A DNA stretch of 64,000 bases from Herbiconiux solani NBRC 106740. Its GTDB lineage: Bacteria > Actinomycetota > Actinomycetes > Actinomycetales > Microbacteriaceae. Numbering within the stretch: position 1 is the first letter of the stretch; every line of letters begins with the position of its first letter. Of this stretch, positions 19,067 to 27,647 are shown piece after piece. Position numbers and translations under genes: made by a program. The stretch is from assembly GCF_001571005.1 (NCBI RefSeq), contig NZ_BCST01000005.1:62001-126000 (forward strand), given 5' to 3'. Below the pieces are notes generated by a model that saw nothing but the letters and a program-made list of their open reading frames with translations, was not told where the DNA came from and made no database searches.

Positions 19067-19696
19067 CTAGTCGAGCTCGTCCGTGCGCCAGAGGGCGGCC
19101 GAGCGGGTCAGCTCGTCGCCGATCGTCTCGAAGCGGAGAGCGCGGGTGGTGAGCGTCGATGCCGTCTCGGGCGCGCCGATCTCGGCGTCGTCGGCGATCG
19201 AGAGGCAGCCCTGTGCCATGATCCGGCAGAAGGCGGCGGCCCGCTCGAGGGCGATCGCGAAGTCGCCGGTGAACAGCCCACGCAGGATCTGGTCGGCCAG
19301 CTCGGTGATCTCCTTGGGTCCGGTGGGCGACTCCGCGCCGGCCACCACGGGGTCGATGCTCGGGATGACCTCGGTGCCGCGCTCGAAGAAGTAGCTCGCC
19401 TGCTCGGGATCCTGACGGATCAGCACGCGCAGCAGGTAGATGCGCCAGAGGCTCCCCGGCAGGCTGCGCGGAGACGCGCGCGACCACAGCTCGGCGACCG
19501 CGTCGATGCCGTGGTCGTCGGTGAAGGCGAGCAGGCGGTCGATCACCTCGGGCTGGGGATCCTCGCGCACCCGGCTGAGCAGGGCCCCGGCCGTCTCATG
19601 GGCGACGCGGTTGATCTGGGCCGGATCCTCCCCGCCCTTGAAGGCCTCGAAGCTGCGCCCCTCGAAAAGGGTGGGTTTGTGGAAGTCGTCAGCCAT
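19067..19696 (-). CDS. Conserved actinobacterial protein, often labelled RNA polymerase beta-subunit-like
   Basis: The 209-residue protein begins MADDFHKPTLFEGRSFEAFK and is almost entirely helical. Conserved-looking segments include GGEDPAQINRVAHETAGALL, GIDAVAELWSRASPRSLPGSLWRIYLLRVLI and a C-terminal FETIGDELTRSAALWRTDEL. Homologues in Microbacteriaceae are commonly annotated as DNA-directed RNA polymerase subunit beta, but I see no true RpoB domain, so function is unknown. Three closely spaced ATGs (19696, 19705, 19708) compete; GGGGGA lies best for 19705, but the family pattern favours MADDF at 19696. Reading further upstream would cross tRNA-Lys and is excluded. Confidence 0.72.
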   Translation of the reverse strand: MADDFHKPTLFEGRSFEAFKGGEDPAQINRVAHETAGALLSRVREDPQPEVIDRLLAFTDDHGIDAVAELWSRASPRSLPGSLWRIYLLRVLIRQDPEQASYFFERGTEVIPSIDPVVAGAESPTGPKEITELADQILRGLFTGDFAIALERAAAFCRIMAQGCLSIADDAEIGAPETASTLTTRALRFETIGDELTRSAALWRTDELD

Positions 19697-19798
19697 GCGA
19701 TCCATCATCCCCCACTCGTGGATGCGGAGGGCCGCCTCACGCCCAGAGCGAACGGCCCGCGCATCCGCCACCCCGATTCGCGCTAGATTGGTGGGCGA

Positions 19799-19871
19799 GG
19801 GCCTGTAGCTCAGTTGGCAGAGCATCGGACTTTTAATCCGCGGGTCGAGGGTTCGAGCCCCTCCGGGCCCA
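19799..19871 (+). tRNA. tRNA-Lys (UUU anticodon)
   Basis: A 73-base cloverleaf can be drawn. The acceptor stem pairs GGGCCTG with CGGGCCC, the D-arm has TAGCTCAGTTGGCAGAGC, the anticodon loop is CTTTTAA (anticodon TTT), the variable region precedes GAGGG-TTCGAGC-CCCTC as T-arm, and A is the discriminator. The 3' CCA is not encoded (ACC follows). Confidence 0.97.
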
Positions 19872-19916
19872 CCCTCCTCGTCCGCGTCGTAAGTCATTCC
19901 GACGCCGTGCGCCGAC

Positions 19917-20441
19917 TCAGCCCTCCGGGAGGGGCGAGCCGGTGGGGGCGCAGAGGGGGATCAAGGCGCTGTAGGCGTCGAGGTAGGCGTTGACGTCGGC
20001 CGGGTCGGCGTCGGTCGTGGGGAAGGACTTGCCCGAGAGGGTCTGCAGGGCGGCCGCGAGGTCGGTCCAGGCCGGGTCTTCGGCCGCGGCCTGCGCCCCG
20101 AGCGCCGCCGCCTCGGTGCGGTTGTCGCCCGGGCCCGCGATCAGCGCGCAGGCCGCGGCAGCGTCTCCGGAGGACGAGGGGTAGGGGGTAGGCAGCGCGG
20201 TCTGGTCGGCGGGCGGCGGGGCGCCGGGCGTGGATGCTTCGGGCGATGTGGGCGAGCCGGACGACGTGGGCGGCAGCCCGGTCGAGGTCGAGGACGCGGT
20301 CGCCGAACCACTCGGGGCGGGCTCGCCCGCCACGCATCCTGTCGGCAGAAGAACCACGCTCGCGCAGGCGGCGGCGATCCCGGCCTGGCGGATGCGCGAC
20401 CTGCGGACAGGCCGGGCCGGGTGGTCGGGCCGGGTCGTCAC
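19917..20441 (-). CDS. Putative lipoprotein, function unknown
   Basis: From the GTG at 20441 the product is 174 residues: a basic N-terminus, a hydrophobic segment AGIAAACASVVLLPTGC ending in a lipobox-like PTGC, a long Ser/Thr/Pro-rich linker (about residues 40-85), and a small helical domain (AACALIAGPGDNRTEAAALG; LQTLSGKSFPTTDADPADVN). The GTG overlaps the stop of the DUF4436 gene by four bases, so the two form an operon. No family is recognised. Confidence 0.65.
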   Translation of the reverse strand: MTTRPDHPARPVRRSRIRQAGIAAACASVVLLPTGCVAGEPAPSGSATASSTSTGLPPTSSGSPTSPEASTPGAPPPADQTALPTPYPSSSGDAAAACALIAGPGDNRTEAAALGAQAAAEDPAWTDLAAALQTLSGKSFPTTDADPADVNAYLDAYSALIPLCAPTGSPLPEG

Positions 20442-21367
20442 GGCGAGGGCCGTTCGCGCGCGGCCGGGGTGCCCCAGCGGTTCCACGCCAGCACGTAGAC
20501 CGTGAGCCCGGTGACCAGGCCCACGATCACCCAGAGCACCACGAGGAAGTCGATCCACGACCCGATCGGCGGCGACCCGGGCAGGAAGCCGCGGAGCGGC
20601 ACCACCGCGAAGAGCATCGCACCCATCCAGCTCGTCAGGGTCGCCTCGACCTTGCGCTTTCCCCGGTAGGTGCGGATGGCCACGAACAGCACGAGCGTCG
20701 GCATCACGATCAGGAGGCCCAGCAGGAGGAACGCGAAGACGAGGGTGCTGGCGGAGCGGGTGACCGTCACGGCAACCGTGGGCACCGGGCGGGTCCCCGT
20801 CTCGTCGGTCACCGTCGCCCCGGTGTCCTCGTAGACGATGGAGCCGCCGAAGATCCAGCCGGGCACGTTCGCACCGACCTCGACGTTCGTCTTCAGTGGT
20901 TTTCGCACACCGTCTTCGGTTGTGTACGCCAAGGCGTAGATCTCCATGGAATGGGTGTCGAACGGGTAAGTCTCGATCGCGCCCTCGGTGAAGAAGACGG
21001 TGCTCGAGATCGTCGGGACGTCACCCGGTGAGAAGTGCACCACCTGGGCGCCCTCGACCGGGAGCAGGAGAAGGTCGAATCCGCGCGACAGGGCGACGGA
21101 ACCCGGATCGTTCGGATCGTGGAAGGACTGCGGTGCCTCCACAGTCATGTCCATCGAGACCCGCTCCGTCACCGCATTGACCGATGTCGGGTTGAGGTGG
21201 ACGATCACGGCCTCAGGGTCCGCCGGATCACCACTGTTCACCGTGCTCCCGCGGTTGCCGTAGGCGTACAGCAACTGCACCGCGACGTAGACGATCAGGG
21301 CCACGACGGCGATGCCGATGGCGATCCCGCGGCGGCGGGGGCGCGGCCGCGCACTCTCTGCGCTCAC
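20438..21367 (-). CDS. DUF4436 family membrane protein
   Basis: The 309-residue protein has an N-terminal membrane anchor (GIAIGIAVVALIVYVAVQLL), a beta-rich extracytoplasmic domain (about 35-190; VHLNPTSVNAVTERVSMDMT, PFDTHSMEIYALAYTTEDG), and three C-terminal spans (VFAFLLLGLLIVMPTLVLFV; MGAMLFAVVPLRGFLPGS; WIDFLVVLWVIVGLVTGLTV). This arrangement fits the DUF4436 family, which has no known function. It is the upstream gene of a two-gene unit with the lipoprotein. Confidence 0.65.
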   Translation of the reverse strand: MSAESARPRPRRRGIAIGIAVVALIVYVAVQLLYAYGNRGSTVNSGDPADPEAVIVHLNPTSVNAVTERVSMDMTVEAPQSFHDPNDPGSVALSRGFDLLLLPVEGAQVVHFSPGDVPTISSTVFFTEGAIETYPFDTHSMEIYALAYTTEDGVRKPLKTNVEVGANVPGWIFGGSIVYEDTGATVTDETGTRPVPTVAVTVTRSASTLVFAFLLLGLLIVMPTLVLFVAIRTYRGKRKVEATLTSWMGAMLFAVVPLRGFLPGSPPIGSWIDFLVVLWVIVGLVTGLTVYVLAWNRWGTPAARERPSP

Positions 21368-21419
21368 GAGCCGAGCATACCGAGCATCGCGGACATCGCG
21401 CCCGGGTCAGCCGCCCGGG

Positions 21420-21770
21420 TCAGCCGTCTGCGTCGGTGTGGGCCGGCTCGGCCATGATCCGCAGGTCGCCCCGGTTGGCCGCCGTGACCATGGCGTCGAT
21501 CCAGGCCCGGTTGATCGAGGGCGGCCGGCCGCCGTAGAACTTGAAGCGCAGCGGGATCGCGGGATGCACCCAGAGGGTCTCGCGGCCGCTGCCCTGGTTC
21601 GCATCCATGTTCCAGGACAGCGAGAACGCCTCGTGGTTGCGGAGCTTGGAGAGGATCACGATCCGCAGGTGCGCGAGCAGGCGGTCGTCCAGCTCGATCT
21701 CGGACGCACTCGGCCCATAGATCAAAAGGCCCAAACCACCGCTCCCACGTTCAGCCGGAGGACTGTTCAC
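21420..21770 (-). CDS. DUF7882-family small protein
   Basis: The 116-residue protein contains LLIYGPSASEIELDDRLLAH, then LRIVILSKLRNHEAFSLSW, ETLWVHPAIPLRFKFYGGRP and SINRAWIDAMVTAANRGDLR. It matches a family abundant in Microbacteriaceae that is often mislabelled ATP-dependent DNA ligase and is now called DUF7882. Most members begin close to the LxYG segment; this one has about 15 extra residues (MNSPPAERGSGGLG) from the only upstream start, a GTG. Its role is unknown. Confidence 0.7.
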   Translation of the reverse strand: MNSPPAERGSGGLGLLIYGPSASEIELDDRLLAHLRIVILSKLRNHEAFSLSWNMDANQGSGRETLWVHPAIPLRFKFYGGRPPSINRAWIDAMVTAANRGDLRIMAEPAHTDADG

Positions 21771-21889
21771 TCCCGCTTTCCGAGCGTAATAGCCGGTGAA
21801 AAGCTCCCAAAATCACGCGATAGGGCTTGACAACGGGCTCGCCGATCCCGGCGGGATCCGCCCGGCGGTCGATCCCGGGAAGAGGCCCG

Positions 21890-22822
21890 TCAGCCGCCGG
21901 GCAGGAAGCGGAGACCCCACGCCAGCTCCCACCGCTCCCCCGGCGCCAGCCAGCGGAGACCGGTGCCCGAGTTGAGAGCGTCCGCCGGCGCGGTCAGCGG
22001 CTCGAGCGCGACCGCCCGGCGCGGCCCGCCCGGCCCGAGGAACTTCGTCGGCGTGAACACCTGCACGAAGGCGAAGTCGGGGCCAGCCCAGAGCTCGACT
22101 CCGCGCCCGTCGGGCGCCCGCACCGTCTGCCGGCTGAGCCCGTCCTCTCCCGTTGCGAGACCGCCGAACGCATGGTCGAGCTCGAGGTCACCGACCCGGC
22201 GGCCGCCCGAGAGGTCGGCGTCGGTGCCGGCCACCGGCTCCTCGGCGACCGGGATCTGCCGCTCGTCGGTCACGAACCGGGTCGTCGCGTCGACCGTCAC
22301 CACGAGGTCTTCGGGCGGCACCTCGCCGACCCGGAGATACGGATGCGCGCCCACCGCGACCGGGGCGGGCTCGGCCGAGTCGTTCACGATCGTGTGCACC
22401 ACGGTCATCCCGTCGGCGGTGAGCCGGTGCTCGACCGTCGTGCTGAGCAGGAACGGGTAGCCGTGCTGCGGGAAGACGCGCGCCTCGAGCACGACGCGGT
22501 GCGGGTCGGACTCGAGCATCCGGTACCCCGTGTAGCGGAGCAGACCGTGGCTGGCGTTGCCGGTCTTCGGCTCCGTGATGTCGAGCTGCTGGGGTTCGCC
22601 GTCGAGCGTCCAGCGCCCGCCGGCCACCCGGTTGGGCCACGGCACGAGCACGATGCCCGCGGCACCGGGCGGGGCCGACTCCTCGGGGAAGGCCTCGACG
22701 AGGGCGATGCCGTCGACCTCGAGCGAGCGGATGCCGGCCGCCACCTCGGTGACGACCGCGGTGACCACCCGGCCCTCGGTCTCGAGGCGGAGGGGGTACT
22801 GGGTTCCGGTGGGAGCGAGCAC
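21890..22822 (-). CDS. Aldose 1-epimerase family protein
   Basis: The 310-residue beta-sandwich protein is a GalM-like mutarotase. It has GIVLVPWPNRVAGGRWTLDG, the catalytic-type histidines in NASHGLLRYTGY and VGAHPYLRVG, and the general-base glutamate in AVALEPLTAPADALNSG. The family interconverts alpha and beta anomers of sugars or phosphorylated sugars; the substrate is not determined. The stop codon lies within a possible hairpin (cccggcgg 21861-21868 with ccgccggg 21894-21901) that could terminate it. Confidence 0.85.
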   Translation of the reverse strand: MLAPTGTQYPLRLETEGRVVTAVVTEVAAGIRSLEVDGIALVEAFPEESAPPGAAGIVLVPWPNRVAGGRWTLDGEPQQLDITEPKTGNASHGLLRYTGYRMLESDPHRVVLEARVFPQHGYPFLLSTTVEHRLTADGMTVVHTIVNDSAEPAPVAVGAHPYLRVGEVPPEDLVVTVDATTRFVTDERQIPVAEEPVAGTDADLSGGRRVGDLELDHAFGGLATGEDGLSRQTVRAPDGRGVELWAGPDFAFVQVFTPTKFLGPGGPRRAVALEPLTAPADALNSGTGLRWLAPGERWELAWGLRFLPGG

Positions 22823-22849
22823 GCGGCCAGCCTAGCGCCGGCAGACGAA

Positions 22850-22889
22850 GACGTCCCGCCCCCGGTGCGATGACCGGGGACGGGACGTC
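22850..22889 (-). terminator. Hairpin terminator downstream of the cell-wall hydrolase gene
   Basis: Arms gacgtcccg (22850-22858) and cgggacgtc (22881-22889) pair perfectly, and seven further inner pairs (22860-22866 with 22873-22879) follow one mismatch. It lies 14 bases beyond the stop of the large hydrolase gene at 22904. Confidence 0.75.
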
Positions 22890-22903
22890 TCAGGGGAGGT
22901 GCC

Positions 22904-25900
22904 TCAGCCTGCGGTGCAGGGGGTGAGGTTCTCGACGGCCTCGCTCAGCGAGCCCGGTCCGCCGAGGAGGGTGACCTGGCGGGCGCCGAGCGCGGTGATC
23001 TGCGCCTGGGTCTCGGCCGGGACGCACCCGGACGGGACCGTGAACAGCGGAGCACCCAGCTTCGGAGCCAGCGCCGACCCGGCGAGGGCATCCGGGAACT
23101 TCTCACCCGTCGCCAGGAGAACCCGGTCGGCCGAGGTGAAGAAGTGCGCGTTGATCGCCCGCGACGACGCATACCGGTCAGCACCGGACAGGCGCTCGGT
23201 GGTCGCGATACCGGACGCGGCGGTCTGGATGCCGGCCGAGACCGAACCCTCACCACCGGCGATCACGATGTCGGTCACCTCCAGCTCCTTCAGCAGGCCC
23301 GTCGTCGCCGCATCCAGACCGGATGCGGTGCCGTCGACCAGGATCACCGGACCCTGACCGGCGATCGCCGACCCCGCCGACAGAGCGTCGGGGAAGTTCG
23401 ACCCCGCCGCCAGCACCGCCGTCTTCGCCCCGGACTCGCCGAAGGTCGCCTCGGCGATGGCCCGCGAGGTCGAGTACCGGTCAGTGCCCTCGAGGCGCTC
23501 GACCGGAGCGATCTCGTTGAGCGCCGCCTCGACGGCCGGGGTCACCGTGTTCTTACCGCCGACGATCACGATCGAGCTCGGGCGGAGACGACCGACCTCG
23601 CCGAGCACACCGGCCGACAGCGAACCGGCCTGCGTGAGCAGGATCGGTCCATCGGCCGCAGCAGCGGCAGGAGCCGCCGACAGCGCGTCGGGGAAGGACT
23701 CCCCCGAGGCGATGAACACCGTGTCGGCCCCGCCCGGGAAGCCGGCCTTGGACGCGGCCACGGAGGCCGAGTACCGGTCGGCGCCCGCGATGCGGTCGAC
23801 GGGGATGGCGATGGTGAGCTCGGCCGACTCGGTGAGCGCCGATCCCGCACCGACCGCGCTCAGCGCGACCGGGCCGAAGGCGGCGTCCTCAGGAATGGTG
23901 ACCGTGAACGACACGCTGCCGTCGGTGCTGACCACCGGGGCCGTCGCCGGCGTTCCCCCGAGGGTAAGGGAGACCGACTCGCCGCCCCGGAAGCCGGTTC
24001 CGGTGACCGTGACGGTGCCGCCCGGCTCGACCGTGGTGGCCGAGAGACCGAGCACGCCAGGGGTCGCGAGCGCCTCGGCGCACGCATCCCCCTGCACACC
24101 GACCGCGGGAGCGAGCGGAGCCGTCTGGCCGCCGATCACGACGCCGTCGTCCTCACGCACCTTCACGTAGCCGAAGGAGTCGCCGATGGTGGAGCCCTCC
24201 TGCGTGTTCGAGATGGTGGCACGGAAGTTCGCGGTCGCCGCCCCGCTGGTCGCGGTGTCGCCGTTCGTCGGGACCGACACCGCGATGCAGCGCTGGCCGG
24301 GCTCGAAGGTGAGCTTCTGCATCGCCAGGTCGACCTTGCCGTCGGCCGTGCCGACCGCGCTGAAGTACGCGGTGGTCGGAACGTCCTGAACACGCGAGAG
24401 CACGACGGGCACGTCGACACTTCCGACGCCGTTGCCCTCCTCGATGTTCACGTCCGGCACGGAGAGCGTCGGCCGGGTGGAGATCTTCGCCGTGCCGATG
24501 GTGGCGGGCTTGATCACCGAGAGGTCGGACAGCAGCACGCCACCGGCGGCACGGGGAGCGGTGAACCGCACCTCCTGCACGTCGGTGAGGTCGACGCCCG
24601 TGAAGGCGGTCAACGGGATCGCGATCTGCTGGAGCAGCATCTTGCGCAGCGGTGTCGCCGTTCCGGGGAGCACCGTCAGGGCGTCTCCGAACGAGGACGC
24701 GGGGACCGCGGCCACCCCGCCCTTGGAGTCGACGAGGGTCACCGTGAGGTCGGTCGACCCCACGACGGTCTCGTCAGGCGTGACACGGAAGGACAGCTTC
24801 TCGAACGAGCTGAAGTCCTTCGCGCCGTCCGTGGTCGGCACGCGCAGCTGGCCGGCCGCGGCGGTCGCACTGGCCGGAGCGGTGTAGGTGAAGTGCAGCG
24901 AGGTGGTCGCCGGCACCGACTGGGCGAAGTTCGCCGGAGTGAAGTCGGGCACCTGCGAGGTCGCCAGCGCCGCGGTGGCGCAGGGCGCCAGCACGCCGGG
25001 GACCGGACGGTTGGCCAGGCTCTCGCAGTACGCGTACGTCCCCGACCCGAGCACGCGGACCCGGGAGTCCACGGCGTCGAAGTTGTTGATGTCGCTGCGG
25101 AGCGACGCGGGGAGCGAGGCCGAGACGCGGATGTCGGCGCGACCGGCCGAGACCGGCTTCGCGTCCGAACCGTCGAACATCGGCAGGAACTGGTTCTCGC
25201 CGCCCATGGTGAGGCGGAAGAAGCCCGAGATGTAGGCGGTTCCCACGGCGTACTGCTCGTCATCGGTCAGACGGGTCGGCGCGGTTCCGTAGCCGCAGAC
25301 CGGGTTGGTCTGCGTGCGGTCCTGCGCGGCCCAGTCGTCCGAGGTCGAGTAGGGGTACTTGCTCGGCGTCCACGAGGTGTTGAAGAAGTTGTGGTCGGTG
25401 CCCATCACGAGGAGCGAGGAGCGGAGCACGTCGTCACCGTAGGCGTGGCGCGAGTCGTCGAAGAAGTGCTGACCCTGCAGGTTCGAGACGTCGCCGTCGC
25501 AGTACGGCAGGATGACGGCCATCGGCACGTCCGGCAGCGTCATGCGGCCGAAGTCGGTCGGAGCCAGCGGCAGCACCGACTCGATGCCGAAGGGCTCGGG
25601 CAGCTCGGCGTTCAGCAGGGCGGCGCGCACGACGCCGTCACCGCCGCGCGAGTGGCCCATGAGCCCGACGTGACCGAGGTCGAGGCGGCCCTTGAGCGCC
25701 GCGCTGACGCCCTCGGGAGCGGTGCCGGCGTCGGCCTCCCTGAGCACCTGGAGGTGGTCGAGGACGAGCTGACCGCGGGCGACCGCGCCGTTGTCGTCGG
25801 ACAGGGTGCCGTCGAGCGCGTTGATCGCGTTCGCCGAGATCGACACGACCGCGTAGCCCTGGCTGGCGAGCGCCTCGGCCGAGGCGTTGTAGCCGAGGTA

Positions 25901-26596
25901 GCTGTCGATGTCGACCTGGTCCGGGTTGCAGGGCCAGGAGGCGGGGTTGCGGGTTCCGCCGGAGCAGGAGGTGTGACGGCCGTGGAGGAACATCACGACC
26001 GGACGCTCGCCCGTGGCGCCGACCGGCATGAACACGGCGGCGCGCATCTCGCCCTTGCGGCCGAAACCGCGGATGTCCTCGGCCTCGTCCCCGAGGTCGT
26101 AGTCGGCGCGCTCGACCGCGTACTGGCCGTGCGTGGCGGGGTCGGCGGCGAGCACGGGGGCGGCGAGGGTCTGCGCCGAGCCGGCGCCCTCACCGGTTCC
26201 GGCGCTCGAGGCCGCACCGGCGTCGACCGGAGAGGCGGGGTCGCCTTCGCCGTCCCAGCCCTGCAGGACCGAGGTGGCGGAGGCGGTAGCGGGATCCGCC
26301 GTGGTGACCGTCAGGGTCAGCCCGTCGAGCGACTCCTGGGCGATGCCGAGCTCGACCCCGTCGGCCCAGAGCGTGGGCGCGGCACCGCGCAGCTCGATCG
26401 GCTCGGCGAGGGTCTTGGTGACCTGGTAGCCGCCCGGAACGGGCACGACGCTCCAGTCGGAGCCCTGGGTCACGACGACGTCCTGGGTCACCGCGGGCGC
26501 GGCGAAGGCGGAGGTCGTCGCCAGGACGGGTGTTGCGGCGAGACAGAGGGCGGTCGCGAGCGCGAGCCGCCGCCATGGTCGGAAGGAGGGGGACAC
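22904..26596 (-). CDS. Secreted alpha/beta-hydrolase with Calx-beta, IPT-like and cell-wall-binding repeats
   Basis: The 1230-residue protein starts at a GTG with GAGGAG ideally placed upstream; a longer in-frame start was rejected. Residues 1-33 form a signal peptide (LALATALCLAATPVLATTSA). An alpha/beta-hydrolase domain (about 140-430) has VVMFLHGRHTSCSG, the nucleophile elbow GHSRGG (Ser316), a candidate acid Asp367 (PYCDGD) and His402 (DHNFFN). A beta-rich region follows, then a Calx-beta-like domain (about 715-820), an IPT-like domain (about 845-925) and three tandem CWB2-type repeats (about 930-1230; each with DRY, FPDAL and GG). The product is probably cell-wall-attached; the substrate is unknown. 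The gene is unusually long and appears monocistronic. Confidence 0.85.
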   Translation of the reverse strand: MSPSFRPWRRLALATALCLAATPVLATTSAFAAPAVTQDVVVTQGSDWSVVPVPGGYQVTKTLAEPIELRGAAPTLWADGVELGIAQESLDGLTLTVTTADPATASATSVLQGWDGEGDPASPVDAGAASSAGTGEGAGSAQTLAAPVLAADPATHGQYAVERADYDLGDEAEDIRGFGRKGEMRAAVFMPVGATGERPVVMFLHGRHTSCSGGTRNPASWPCNPDQVDIDSYLGYNASAEALASQGYAVVSISANAINALDGTLSDDNGAVARGQLVLDHLQVLREADAGTAPEGVSAALKGRLDLGHVGLMGHSRGGDGVVRAALLNAELPEPFGIESVLPLAPTDFGRMTLPDVPMAVILPYCDGDVSNLQGQHFFDDSRHAYGDDVLRSSLLVMGTDHNFFNTSWTPSKYPYSTSDDWAAQDRTQTNPVCGYGTAPTRLTDDEQYAVGTAYISGFFRLTMGGENQFLPMFDGSDAKPVSAGRADIRVSASLPASLRSDINNFDAVDSRVRVLGSGTYAYCESLANRPVPGVLAPCATAALATSQVPDFTPANFAQSVPATTSLHFTYTAPASATAAAGQLRVPTTDGAKDFSSFEKLSFRVTPDETVVGSTDLTVTLVDSKGGVAAVPASSFGDALTVLPGTATPLRKMLLQQIAIPLTAFTGVDLTDVQEVRFTAPRAAGGVLLSDLSVIKPATIGTAKISTRPTLSVPDVNIEEGNGVGSVDVPVVLSRVQDVPTTAYFSAVGTADGKVDLAMQKLTFEPGQRCIAVSVPTNGDTATSGAATANFRATISNTQEGSTIGDSFGYVKVREDDGVVIGGQTAPLAPAVGVQGDACAEALATPGVLGLSATTVEPGGTVTVTGTGFRGGESVSLTLGGTPATAPVVSTDGSVSFTVTIPEDAAFGPVALSAVGAGSALTESAELTIAIPVDRIAGADRYSASVAASKAGFPGGADTVFIASGESFPDALSAAPAAAAADGPILLTQAGSLSAGVLGEVGRLRPSSIVIVGGKNTVTPAVEAALNEIAPVERLEGTDRYSTSRAIAEATFGESGAKTAVLAAGSNFPDALSAGSAIAGQGPVILVDGTASGLDAATTGLLKELEVTDIVIAGGEGSVSAGIQTAASGIATTERLSGADRYASSRAINAHFFTSADRVLLATGEKFPDALAGSALAPKLGAPLFTVPSGCVPAETQAQITALGARQVTLLGGPGSLSEAVENLTPCTAG

Positions 26597-26707
26597 TGTG
26601 CTCCTCAGCGGTAGGGATTCGGAATTCCTCCGCCGTGCAGCCGTCCGCGAGCCCCACACTCCGGTACGTGCCCGACGGTGGGTGATTCCGAACCTACCGA
26701 GGGATCA

Positions 26708-26748
26708 TTTCTCCGGTCGTCGATTTAATCGAAGCGAAACCGGGGAAA
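26708..26748 (-). terminator. Hairpin downstream of folD
   Basis: Arms tttctccggt (26708-26717) and accggggaaa (26739-26748) pair with one G-T wobble, and the loop contains a second small stem, tcgat-tta-atcga. It lies nine bases after the folD stop and upstream of the hydrolase gene, so it could terminate the glyA-folD message. Confidence 0.55.
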
Positions 26749-26756
26749 CGAACTTG

Positions 26757-27647
26757 TTACACAACCGCGCTCGCGCGCCGCTCCGCCTCGTCCACCACGT
26801 TCTTCAGGAGCATCGCCCGCGTCATCGGACCGACCCCTCCGGGCACCGGCGACAGGAAGCCCGCCACCTCGGCGACACCGGGGTCGACGTCACCGACCAG
26901 GCGCGCCTTGCCGGTCTCCTCGTTCAGCACGCGGGTGATCCCCACGTCGAGCACCGCAGCTCCGGGCTTCACCCAGTCGGCCTTGATCAGGCCGGGCACG
27001 CCCACCGCGGCGACCACGACATCCGCCCGCCGCACCTCGGCGGCCAGGTCGACCGTGCGGGAGTGCGTGAGGGTGACCGTCGCATCCACGCCCTTGCGGG
27101 TGAGCAGGAGGCCGAGCGGGCGGCCGACCGTGAGGCCGCGGCCCACCACGACCACGTGCTTGCCGCTGAGCTCGACGCCGTAGCGGGTGAGCATCTCGAC
27201 GATGCCGGCCGGGGTGCAGGGCAGGGGCGAGTCGAGCTCGCCCTCGACGCCGAGCACGAGCCGGCCGAGGTTCGTCGGGTGCAGGCCGTCGCTGTCCTTC
27301 GCCGGGTCGATCAGCTCGAGCATGGCGTTCTCGTCGATGCCCTTCGGCAGCGGCAGCTGCACGATGTAACCCGTCACCGAGGAGTCGGCGTTGAGGAACG
27401 CGATGGCCTCACGGACGTCGGCCTCGGTCGCGGTGGCCGGGAGGTCGACGCGCACTGACTCGATGCCCACCTCGGCGCAGTCGCGGTGCTTGCCGGCGAC
27501 GTAGGAGATGGATCCCGGGTCTTCGCCGACGAGCAGCGTGCCGAGCCCGGGCGCGATGCCCCGGGCGCGCAGGGCGGCGACGCGGTCGGCGATCTCGGAC
27601 TTGATCGCGGCGGCGGTGGCGACCCCGTCGAGCCGGACGGCTACCAC
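26757..27647 (-). CDS. folD: Bifunctional methylenetetrahydrofolate dehydrogenase/cyclohydrolase
   Basis: The 296-residue enzyme interconverts methylene-, methenyl- and 10-formyl-tetrahydrofolate. It has the catalytic [16 protein letters not shown] (Tyr/Lys), the conserved [13 protein letters not shown] and [11 protein letters not shown], and the NADP-binding [18 protein letters not shown]. The start GTG overlaps the glyA stop by seven bases, so glyA and folD are one operon feeding serine-derived one-carbon units to purine synthesis. That role fits the ZTP-type riboswitch upstream of glyA. Confidence 0.96.
   Translation of the reverse strand: MVAVRLDGVATAAAIKSEIADRVAALRARGIAPGLGTLLVGEDPGSISYVAGKHRDCAEVGIESVRVDLPATATEADVREAIAFLNADSSVTGYIVQLPLPKGIDENAMLELIDPAKDSDGLHPTNLGRLVLGVEGELDSPLPCTPAGIVEMLTRYGVELSGKHVVVVGRGLTVGRPLGLLLTRKGVDATVTLTHSRTVDLAAEVRRADVVVAAVGVPGLIKADWVKPGAAVLDVGITRVLNEETGKARLVGDVDPGVAEVAGFLSPVPGGVGPMTRAMLLKNVVDEAERRASAVV

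Noticed and set aside
19697-19897. In-frame upstream extension of the 19067-19696 gene through tRNA-Lys
   Set aside because: The extension GGARTLDPRIKSPMLCQLSYRPS is antisense tRNA sequence, a well-known false ORF.
23144-26614. 1156-residue open frame antisense to the hydrolase gene
   Set aside because: Low-complexity Arg/Gly/Asp/Val composition typical of an antisense shadow in high-GC DNA; the opposite strand has clear domains.
22904-26659. Longer start of the large hydrolase (MWGSRTAARRRNSES)
   Set aside because: The GTG at 26596 has a good GAGGAG and directly precedes a signal peptide; the extra 21 residues look non-coding.
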